From Ostrinia nubilalis (Eukaryota > Arthropoda > Insecta > Lepidoptera > Crambidae), in the NCBI RefSeq assembly GCF_963855985.1, contig NC_087099.1, positions 154,001 through 218,000 of the forward strand: a stretch of 64,000 nucleotides of DNA, in the 5' to 3' direction. The translations under genes were made by a program, and so were the position numbers. Positions within the stretch are counted from its first letter, which is position 1; every line of letters begins with the position of its first letter. Below the pieces are notes generated by a model that saw only the letters and a list, made by a program, of their open reading frames with translations, was not told where the DNA came from and made no database searches. Below are positions 45,371 through 54,790 of the stretch, one piece after another.

Positions 45371-45593
45371 CTTATCTAACTAACCAGAACGTGTCGGAAC
45401 TAAGTCCGGGCTTAGTCATAATATCAGCTCTATCGAGAGTATCCATAGCTGAGGGGTCTTTTACAATTCGATTTACATGACATATTGCTCGTTTGCCTCC
45501 TATCACATAAAAAAAAAAAAAAAAACATGCTCCAAAAAGCATTGAAGTAGCTATTAAAACATTTGCTTTAAGTGTTATTGGACTAGGCGACAA
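45371..45593 (-). pseudogene. Unassigned coding-like stretch in the gypsy interior
   Basis: A 73-codon minus frame is split by an 18-T run encoding consecutive Phe. The part after the run (VNRIVKDPSAMDTLDRADIM) has a protein-like composition, but I do not recognise it. It might be shifted pol or captured sequence. Confidence 0.25.
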
Positions 45594-45682
45594 ATTACTA
45601 AAAACGATTTCACCTTTGGCGTTGTGAATTAAAAAAAGGCTCTTTTAAACACCCGGTACTTGGCCCCCAGTTTAATTTATAT

Positions 45683-45868
45683 ATTAATATTATAAATGCG
45701 AAAGTAACTCTGTATACTTTCTTTCACTCTTAAACCACTGAACCGATTTTGATGAAATTTGGCATAGAGATTGAGTCCCGGGGAAGGACATACAAAACAA
45801 ACAACTGTGACAAACAAAATTCCACGCGGGCGAACCCTCGGCGGAAAGCTATTCGCATTATAAAATAT
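45683..45868 (+). repeat. Lepidopteran interspersed repeat inside the gypsy interior
   Basis: ATAAATGCGAAAGTAACTCT, CACTGAACCGATTTTGATGA, TTGAGTCCCGGGGAAGGACA and ACGCGGGCGAACCCTCGGCG appear in the order seen in a very common lepidopteran repeat. It is a nested insertion that further disrupts pol. Confidence 0.65.
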
Positions 45869-45910
45869 TAGTTTATCTAAACATCCCCTGTATATATTTT
45901 TTTATCACTT

Positions 45911-45966
45911 GATAATATAGAACCGCCTAAGGCGGGAATCGAACCCACGGCCTTAAGCTCGCCAGG
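45911..45966 (-). repeat. tRNA-like SINE fragment
   Basis: The minus strand reads GTGGGTTCGATTCCCGCC, a pol III B box in a tRNA-like arm, without an A box at the proper distance. A relic, not a tRNA gene. Confidence 0.45.
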
Positions 45967-46099
45967 TGTCAAGTTATTCAAAAAATTGAAATCGAAAGGC
46001 AACTCTAAAAGCCAGAAACTATCCTCTGTAAAATTAGAAATAACTGGTATTCACCTGTGTCCGTCATCTTCGTGGCTCTCGAAAATATTCTGGCCAGGA

Positions 46100-47480
46100 A
46101 TTTTATAGAATGTCAGTATTCCAAACCGTGAGAAATTGCAGTTACGTGAAGTTTTGACCAATAGACGTGTTGACACCACCAGTCAATTGACGTACTTTTA
46201 AAAACTGTTAAATCAAACTCCCATAGATTTTGTATGGCACGACAAGCAAGTGACGTCACTATTTTGTGAATTTAATCAAACTACTTTTCTTAATTACAAT
46301 GCGATCAAAAACGGTAATTTACAGGTCATTTCATGGGGAATGGTGTCAAATCGTCTATTGTCAGTGAAGTCTGCTATGCATCATCAATCACTAACACTTC
46401 TATAACAGCGTCAATCTCATCAACATTTTTGTTTATGTTCGCTCTAAACACAGAGGTATGACTGATGATTGACCACAACTTTTACAATTGGAATTGATAT
46501 TGAAATGATCCGCCAAACTATACTTAGTTTCAGCATCGGTTTTGCGTCAACAAGTGCACTCACTACCAACATTTAAAAGGAATTTTCATTTACCAAAACA
46601 GTCTCATATTTCTTTTTTCTGTCATTAAAATAATTACGTAAACTGTTCATCCTTTCAAGTAGTAGGATTCAAAATTTCCTCTAACAGACGTCCGTAGTTC
46701 TTAGCCAAGCCAATTAACTTTTGCAATGTCTAAGTTAAAGACAAAATTCTCTTATTTGCATTAGCTATTATAATAGCGCTCACAAAATTGTCATAAAAAA
46801 ATGTAAGACTACTAAAAGAAAAACTTTAAACTTCTGCTCTTATGGAACCTTGACGTTTCATATCTTTTGCTCTACCAAAAAATGAAAAGTGACCCTAACT
46901 TAACATAACCTATCTATGAAACCTTGGTATAGGTATTAAGTTCTTTTTATAGTTACAAATTGCATGACTTTTTTTTATGACTTCTTACAGTAATAATAAT
47001 ATTGTGTTTATTTGAAGTCGCTAACTGATTTAGTTCTTTTAACTGATTTAGTTCTTTGAGAAAACTAAATTAGAAGAAAAACCTTACTTCACCTAGAAAC
47101 AGGTCCTATCTAGGTCAGACTAATGTAATCAGAGGTCAGAATAATTCGAAATATATTTTTGAAGTGGAATTATAGATAGACAAGATATTGTACTTGGCAA
47201 AAGTACCTACCGAAAGTCCGAACCGATGACAATTTTAAAATAAACGAATCATTAATTAATTTACTTTACTTGTGTAAAAATATTTTCTTTCAAATGTATT
47301 TTTTAGCACATTTACTTTAACGTTCCTTTATACATTATAATCGAATAATTTATTATTTTAATTATTACTATTAAAGATTTACTACATAAGCTAATATTCC
47401 CATTGTACTGTAGGTATGCGTAATATTCAATAATGTGTGCGCAATAAAAAAGACTACCAATGAAAAAAATACTTTTCTTC
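46100..47480 (-). other. Degenerate middle of the gypsy interior
   Basis: No frame of length. Short minus-strand blocks (NINSNCKSCG near 46490, EAVIEVLVIDD-like near 46390) hint at gag/protease remains, too eroded to call. A 17 bp direct duplication (AACTGATTTAGTTCTTT) lies at about 47024-47057. Confidence 0.3.
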
Positions 47481-47492
47481 ACTAGAGTCTAT

Positions 47493-47690
47493 CAGAAATT
47501 TTACGAACCACATGTGGCACTGCTCTTTCAGTAGAGCTGGAAGAAGATGAGCTCCTTCGCGTATTTTTCTTCAACCTTGGCCCCATAGAAGACGATCGTG
47601 GTGGCGCCTTCTTACTGGACGACGACGACAACTTCTTCCGCTTAGCACGCTTATTTCATCGTCAGCTGACGGTATACGAGCTCCATCTTC
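47493..47690 (-). pseudogene. Ser/Lys/Arg-rich coding-like remnant near the element 5' end
   Basis: The minus strand carries about 60 codons with KKLSSSSSKKAPPRSSS, TRRSSSSSSSTERAVPHVV and the end KISDRL before a TAG near 47493. An acidic lead-in (SADDEIS) lies in another frame, so one base is missing in between. Position after the leader suits a gag fragment, but low-complexity sequence cannot prove it. Confidence 0.35.
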
Positions 47691-47801
47691 AGTCGTCGTT
47701 GTACTCAACTGTGAAATAAAGTACTCGACGAAATAAACTGTGTCTGACCAGCATCAACTCAACATCATATGGAAGCTATGTTCATGTTATATTAAGCAAA
47801 A

Positions 47802-48185
47802 GGCGCATCTAGTCTAAGGCGCATCTAGCCTAATAAACTGGAGGCGCGTCTAGCCTCGATATACTAAGTCAGTCACAGTCATAGTCATGGTCATAGTCAT
47901 AGTCATAGTCTAAGGCGCATCTAGCCTAATAAACTGGAGGCGCGTCCAGTCTCTCATACTTAGTCATAGTCAATGGCGCATCTAGCCTGATAAACTGGAG
48001 GCACGTCTAGCCTCGTTATACTAAGTCATAGTCATAGTCTAAAGTGCATCCAGCTTAATAAACTGGAGGCGCGTCTAGCATCGTTATACTAAGTCTTAGT
48101 CATGGTCATAGTCATGGTCATAGTCATAGTCTTAGTCATAGTCTAAGGCGCATCTAGCCTGATAAACTGAAGGCGCGTCTAGCCT
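47802..48185 (-). repeat. Leader tandem array: 11 copies of a 14 bp motif with GACTAT spacers
   Basis: In element sense the motif is AGGCTAGAYGCGCC. Plus-strand starts are 47802, 47818, 47843, 47914, 47939, 47975, 48000, 48043, 48068, 48147 and 48172. Apart from the first copy they come in pairs with starts 25 bp apart, separated by CCAGTTTATT. The pairs are spaced by variable runs of the hexamer GACTAT/GACCAT. Two copies have three or more changes (47939 and 48043). It lies in the untranslated leader about 140 bp after the 5' LTR. Confidence 0.88.
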
Positions 48186-48323
48186 TGTTTTAAAAATAAC
48201 TATTTCATGCATTAAACGAAATATTCATACGTTTTTCTACTTGAACTTTTAAAATCAATTACTTTTTAACCAAATAAATAAAAACGTACCTTATGAGCTG
48301 TAGATCACGTACCACTTCTGAGT

Positions 48324-48851
48324 TGAAATGAAACACTCTTGTAGGTTGTTCTAACTTGTATTTCAGCACCACTGATTTACACAATTCCGACATTATGACG
48401 TCATCTTAATAGTACCTCTTGCTTTGAACGCTCAAATCGAACTGACTGTCCAGCGGCATGCCAGCGATAAGGTAACTTCCCCTTCCATGAGTGAAAGTCG
48501 ACCGGTTCAAAACGACTTATCGACGGCATGCCCCGGAACTAGTCAAATGCAATACTTATTTCATAATTAGCTGTTTTTTAATTTTTAAAATACTAAAATG
48601 TATACAATAAAAATCTAAAATAATTAAATTAAATAATAAATATGAAATAATTGGATGTAATACACAATAAATTCTAAAATCATTCTAATGTCTGCAAAAT
48701 GCCTAGGAAGTAATCAAATAAAGTATTTTAATTTAATAATGGGTTTTTGGGTTCTTCTAAAATACAATAAAAATACTAAAATTGTTGCGATAACTATTTA
48801 AAAGTAACCAATAATCGTATAAAATACAATATAAATTCTAAAATCATTACA
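48324..48851 (-). repeat. Gypsy-type element 5' LTR
   Basis: Same 528 bp. In sense orientation it is followed by ACTCAGAAGTGGTACGTGAT, in which TGGTACGTGA could be a primer-binding site, although no tRNA match is evident to me. Confidence 0.9.
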
Positions 48852-48855
48852 ATGG
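48852..48855. repeat. Gypsy-type element target duplication, right
   Basis: ATGG directly after the LTR, matching 43515-43518. Confidence 0.75.
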
Positions 48856-49676
48856 TTTAGATGAGTTCATGTCTGAATATTTATTTCAAACCAATATCTT
48901 TTATAAACTAGAACGTTGCAAGTTGCAGCCGTAGTTGAGCCATTGGATCTTACAGACGCGTGTGGGATCGTTCGTGATTTATTGAATATCTGCGAGCCGC
49001 CGGCTCGTTGTGCAAGCGGCCCAAATAAACCACCGAGCACCACCTCACAACCGCGTGGGAGCACGTGCGGCGACACCAGTTCCTTCAGGAACATGCCCAG
49101 TGCTCTAACTACATTGTAAATGAAATGTTGGATATTGTAGCTCTTGTCAGTATGTAGTATTTATCTAAAAAATACGTGGGCGGATCATGAAATAAGTGTG
49201 ACTTAGTAAACTTGTTAACTTTTTCAACAGACCTCTTAATCCCACCAGTTTGACTTCAAAATTCCTTATCAACTTATAAATTTATCCACAGTTAAAGATA
49301 CATAGGTTCGTTCTGCAGTTCTGCACATATAAATCAATGTAGGCTGTCATTAAACAATCAATAACCCGATAACAGGTTAATGAAACCCTTCACAGGCTAT
49401 CAGGCGCATCAGCCGCGACGAGTGCCTTGGCAGAGTTGGGAGCTATCGATGATGATCATTTATCGATAAACAATAAACGACTTTAATCTACGAGTATTAT
49501 ACTATACTCGAGCAGGTGTATGAGTAGGTACTTATGTGTAAACAATTCATTTTTTACAAAATGATTGCAACAATCAAGTGCACATGTTATTAGAGGCATT
49601 TTTCACAATTACCTTGAATGAAATAGTCATGATAATCCAATAAGGCAACCCTTTATAGCTAAGTATAGACACTTTA
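48856..49676. other. GC-rich block open on both strands, then single-copy DNA
   Basis: 48920-49110 is GC-rich and open on plus (67 codons) and minus (75 codons). The minus reading includes RGCEVVLGGLFGPLAQ and the plus reading LDLTDACGIVRDLLNICEPP. Neither is recognised. An unknown conserved exon or plain composition effect; the rest is AT-rich. Confidence 0.25.
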
Positions 49677-49796
49677 GGCTGAGTTACATCATCTAACTTT
49701 AACGGTGACTATGACGATATAACCGGTGAGTTTTGTATGCAGTTTGACAGATTGTTGACGTTTGTCAAATTTGAAGTACGATGGTGTAACCCAGCC
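49677..49796. mobile_element. PIF/Harbinger-like MITE, copy 2
   Basis: 120 bp, ends GGCTGAGTTACA and GTAACCCAGCC, TTA on both sides (49674-49676 and 49797-49799). More diverged from the other two copies, so probably older. Confidence 0.82.
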
Positions 49797-49799
49797 TTA

Positions 49800-50460
49800 G
49801 ACTAAAACCAGGTGCTAGCAACATCGACAAATTCCCATCGATTTTCCAACCCTGCGTAGTTGTTCCAATAACATCCGTTGAAAGTGCCCACTTATTTATT
49901 TTTCATTTAAATGCGAGTTGTAATTGCGGCGCATGAAAGCTGTTATTACTGGTAATGCGCCACAGAGTAAGGACAACAGATGTACGGACAGGATTAATTT
50001 AATTTATTAGCGCTCGATCCTGTGGGATTTACACAAATTGCCGCTTTATAGCAAAATTTAATTTGATTTATTATGATAAAATTGGATATTTTTGATTACT
50101 TTTACATTTTCAGGCACGAATTACCAAATAAAATGAGAATGATAAAAAGAATAATGTACGCTATTGCTGAGTTATTTTAAGGAAATAAGAGATTACAATA
50201 GATCCTGAATTTTCTTAATTTTAAAAATTAGGCAAATATTTGGTCTAAGTGATAGAAAATAAAGCTCATTTCAACTTCCCTCACCTGACACCTACAATGG
50301 AAGCCATTTGTTCCAGTTTACATCTAATAGCCATCTTAATCGGGTCGTGTTCGCATCTGGTAGGCACTCCCAGGCCATTTGGTTCTCCCATTGCAGATAC
50401 AATTTTTAACAAGTTATTTTTATACCCTCAATTAAGAATGCCTATCTTTTAATGCCCCGG
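49800..50460. other. Single-copy DNA, nothing recognised
   Basis: AT-rich; a 67-codon frame at 50249-50452 has no motif. Confidence 0.4.
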
Positions 50461-50484
50461 AGTGACAAAGCTGTTTGTTTGAGG

Positions 50485-50615
50485 CTGCGGCAGGGTGCGG
50501 GGATAATGAATTGCAGCCGCTATCTGCGCGGTAATGATATCCCGCGATGAAGACGTCTCCGGCATGAAGACGGCCACGCCTCGCGCCGGCCAGCGTGCTT
50601 AATTACAGTGTTTTA
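50485..50615. promoter_or_regulatory. GC-rich module, first of a diverged pair
   Basis: GGGTGCGGGGATAATGAATT, TATCTGC (50521), GTAATGA, CGCGATGAAGACG and a final TTAATTACAGT (50599) recur in order about 376-394 bp downstream. TTAATTA is a strong homeodomain core. Not open in any frame. Confidence 0.35.
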
Positions 50616-50864
50616 CTAGAGATGTATTAAATTTCTTTTAATGTGCAGTTGTACATCGGTTGTTAGCAATTATTTCTGTACTAAGTCGAAGTTAAAAATA
50701 ATGGCATTTGCTTTGAGTTTGATCTAGTTTCTACTAATAAGCAGCTCATACTTGTTCGTTACGCCACGATAGACGAACATCAGTAATCAAGCTCATATTT
50801 CCACTTAACTAGCTGCTTAGATTGTAATGGTCTAGCTGTAAATTTTGCTCCTGTCACAGGACTG

Positions 50865-51010
50865 GGACGGGGGTGCAGGCTTTATTAATTGTGGCATATC
50901 TGCAGTCGTAATGACGTCCGCGACGGAGACGACCCGCTTCCGACACGCCCACTGTCGGACGCGCTCCGGCCCGCAAGCACTTTCCAGTTAGTTTAATTAC
51001 AGTCTTTCAA
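50865..51010. promoter_or_regulatory. GC-rich module, second of the pair
   Basis: GGGTGCAGGC, TATTAATTG, TATCTGC (50897), GTAATGACG, CGCGACGGAGACG and TTAATTACAGT (50993) align with the first module, with the GC middle more diverged. Conservation of the TTAATTACAGT end in both copies argues for a binding-site function. Confidence 0.35.
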
Positions 51011-53560
51011 ATTAATGCGATTCTAATTGTCTTACCCCTACCTCAAAAGCGTCCATAAATATATTGTTCAAACATGCAAACTGAATATATGTACGTTACC
51101 AATTTAGATCACACATTTTCAGTACAGTATTTTTATTCATTCATCCGTCAACCTTAATAATGGAATAGAAATATATTTTTTATTATAAAACACAAAGCAC
51201 TGGAAGCTTTATTAAAATGATAAATTGAAATCAAACGGATAAACGACACGATTGATTAGGCCGAGCGAAGTAAAATATGAACTTTATTGATTTTTCAGAA
51301 GTGACATGATAATTTCATTTTTATTTACAGAAGAGGTACAAATAAAACAAAATATTTTTATTTGACTGCAGTTTATGTATAACTCATGTTTAACAGTTTT
51401 AAGAAGGCTGAGGTTATCGTATAATGATAGGAAATAAACCTGATATTTTAATATCCATTGCATGAAATTAAAAGTAAACCCAGAAATACACCTTATACAT
51501 ATAAGCAATTATCATTGTTATCTGTTCTTGATACAAACCAAACACAGGGAACATAAAACAACAATCCAAATCCCCAAACAATTTAGGGAGTAACAGCAAA
51601 AAAGATGCCCAATAATGTGGGATACACTAATACCCGTTTATTACTGATGACCGGGGAACAGTGAGAGGGCCATACAGCTTTCAATGAGAGTAAGAGAGAG
51701 GGAATAGATTGATATATTAAAAGGGAGGTTAAGCGAAAGCCGGCTTAAGGAGATACCACGTAATGAACTCACTGATATAGTTAGTTAATAATGTTATAAG
51801 AACCTATAGATTCCCATAGATGAAGTTTACTTTAGATAGTTTCGAGAAAAACTAGTTTTTCATAAATTCTTGTATAAATCGATATTACAGTATTTTAAAA
51901 CCAAATTCTAAGCTGCAAAGAATTCAATTAAAAAACAACAACCAATTGCTGTACGTTTTTCAATCTAAAAAGATATTGATTAAGCTATTCTAACTAACTT
52001 AAGCTAGAGTTGAGATTTTCCAGAGGAGCTCAGAGCAGCGAGAGTTAACCCGAGCTTATGTATGAAACTAATACGAAGATTCGAGACTTGCCCGCATTAA
52101 ATTTGAGGGGATTCCAATTTTAGGTCTTCAGACAAATAATAATATGTCGTTTCTATCAAATAAAACAGCTGTAAAATTTTATAGTTACGAACAACTTGAT
52201 TTTACGGAAAAATCCTGTGACTCTCCACTCACTAAATATTAGCTAAGTATTTAATTACGTATATTATATAAACTTATTTTTTACTAGGACGAAAATATAG
52301 AGATTGGATTTCCAGTTGTATCTTCAAATACAGTACCCACAAGGTACAGCCGGCATTGTATGGCAAACTGCGTAGTTTGGGCGCTAGGATTTCATATCCC
52401 GTTACGGAGAATTAAATTAAGTGGGGCCTCAGCAGCAGCGGGGGGAAACGTTAAGACTATAATTGGGTTATAAGAGAGCTCTAATGATCGCTACTAGATA
52501 GAGTTAATTAAATTTATTTGTAACGGCTTCTGACTGAAAAGAAAATAAATTCAAGTAAAACAAAAGGCAGCTTATAGACACTTCACCTTGGGAAACTAAT
52601 TTTCAATAGAGTTGTATTTCATATTTAAGATATTCTACTAATAGAAACTTTTGTATTGCGTTTCCTAAATTAGTTTTATCTCAGACAAATCCTAAGAGAT
52701 AATTAATAGAATCTGATTGACGGAAACTTAATACGCTAATGTAGCGATCTTTTAAATACTGTTTAATTTACTAGAATAGTCAAAGACAGTGGGTAAAGTT
52801 AAGCAAAAGCTTGGCTCTAAAAGCTCTACTCTATCAGAAATGCTCTCTTGTGCTCCTCTCGAGGGAGCGCTGTAACGCTGTAGAAATACTGATAAAATAT
52901 ATTTCTATATGACGTATACCTAAGAGATTTTAGGTGTTTGCTTTACTGTAGCATACTCGTATGTTTCCGCTTACTGCGGGCCACACCTTCTTCTCCGAAC
53001 AAGCGTTCATACGCTGCGGTGGCAGTCTACTAGTGTTCAGGGGGCCTTATCGGCTTAGCTGTATTATGGTTTACTCAGCGCTGCCCGGCGGACGCCAATA
53101 GTCGGCGACAGAAATAGCACCAGAGATTTATCCTTTTAAGATAGACACAACAGCGGAGAATGTATTACAAGACAGTAATAAACGCGGGCAGTAAAGAAAA
53201 GGGAACTTATATCGATACGAATATTGTCTGCAAGTTAATGTGCAAATGATTTGCGGATTTTGAATAAGGTTTCCTAGTACATTTATATTTTAAATTATTT
53301 GAGCATAAATAAATACTCTCTAATTTAATCTCAAGATCTTGGAAAACACTCTTCTTAAAACTATTTTTATTAAACTCTGTTTTCAGTTTCTTGAAGTGTT
53401 CATTTTAGTGTTATCTTAATTAGAGTTGGTAACATTAGTATATCTTTGCACAGAACAAATTTTAACTAAATAACTGGCTAACTTCACGTAATTTTCGTTG
53501 CTTACTCGTTAGGTAGCGGCTAATTGTGTTAATCCATCTTTCATCTCACAACGCTCCCCG
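51011..53560. other. Single-copy DNA, nothing recognised
   Basis: AT-rich, no repeat or island apart from a weak GC patch at about 53030-53110. Confidence 0.45.
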
Positions 53561-54665
53561 TGAAAACTATACATGACGCGGCTCCGTATTAAGTATGATC
53601 GAGCGCGGCACGCTTCGTTACCCGGGACTGTTGCCGGCGGTACACGTCAGGTTGATGTTCACTTCCCTTATCGAATAATATACTATATCAATCTTCTTTG
53701 TCTCTTCTCGTGTAAAGTAGATTACTTCCTACATGAAGTAAGAAATACCTACAGTGGTTTGAGCTTTTAGCACCTAAAGTTCACCTATTACCTAAATGTC
53801 TATTAACTTTTATACTAATGAAGTAATGATCGGATAGATCTCGTTCGATCAATTGATTAAGTGTTCAGTGAAATCATGTTTTATCAGAATATTAAGAATG
53901 TACCTAATCAAATTATGCGAATTAAGTCTATGAATATTAACGTAGAAAAGTCATAGACAAGAACTAATGGAGACTAATGAAAATAATTACGAATACGACG
54001 TGGTGGTTACCTAGTTTAAAACTAATCCGCCGACGGCGCAAACGCGGTTACTGCAGTTATGAATATCTTACTGCGGCTGCGGCGCACAGCTCGCGATTAG
54101 CTGCACAGCACTCGCACCAGATGCTCTATTGTTTCTTGCTATTTGTATAATTATTCCATTAGTTGGGTAAGTACGTACTTTGTTCGATTACTTTGACTAC
54201 TATCTAGACACGCGGTAGCGTGTCAAGCCAAATTCAAGTAACAGAACTGGCGAGTAGCACCACCGTGTGTATATTACATTTCTTTTACTATCCCGATTAA
54301 AGATACAATTAAGACTACATATGTCGTAACAACTTAAAAACAAAAACGCTTACTTACTGTATTTACAACCTTTAGCAATGAAACTGAAGAATAAAGTTAA
54401 CTGGATGCAAAAAATATAGAGTGAAACCAATTTATAAAGTAAATATAGCCCCAAACCAGAACGTGACAATCCATTCCAATCCTTTATAACAGGCAGAATT
54501 AACGACAATTCATTTCCCAGAGCCGCATTGGATAGCCCCGGGGCAAACGCAAGTGTCCCCATAATCCCGCATAACGCGGGGCCGTCGACATCCAGCCGAA
54601 AACACTAAATACCTCTTAAACTAACCCATTATAAATTCAATTACGAGCTCAAGACGTAGACAATT
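53561..54665. other. Single-copy DNA with two small GC patches
   Basis: Patches at 53575-53650 and 54025-54115 (CCGCCGACGGCGCAAACGCG). No motif decides a role. Confidence 0.35.
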
Positions 54666-54790
54666 TGCGTGCGAGGGGGGCGGGGGTGTAACTAAACATA
54701 TTGCGGGCCACTCGGGTCTGAGGCGGTAATCCGGCCGGACCTTCATTGTTGCGCGCGGGACTTGCCAACTTCAGTGGGGACGATTAAGTT
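54666..54790. promoter_or_regulatory. CpG-rich island
   Basis: GTGCGAGGGGGGCGGGGGTG and GAGGCGGTAATCCGGCCGG. The G-run of the first block could form a G-quadruplex only in part. Candidate island. Confidence 0.2.

Larger units (their letters stand above)
43519..48851 (-). mobile_element. Ty3/gypsy LTR retrotransposon with intact LTRs and degenerate interior
   Basis: Two 528 bp direct repeats (43519-44046 and 48324-48851) with TG...CA ends are flanked by ATGG on both sides (43515-43518 and 48852-48855). The minus strand gives the order: 5' LTR, ~140 bp leader, tandem motif array (48185-47802), Ser-rich frame (about 47690-47490), broken protease-like region, RNase H (about 45076-44888), integrase zinc-binding region (about 44850-44640), 3' LTR. 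RNase H before integrase is the Ty3/gypsy order. All coding parts are frameshifted or stopped. The LTRs show no difference by eye, so insertion was recent although the interior was already dead; transposition in trans is likely. Confidence 0.9.

Noticed and set aside
45911..45966. Second possible tRNA
   Set aside because: Only a B box arm is present; SINE relic.
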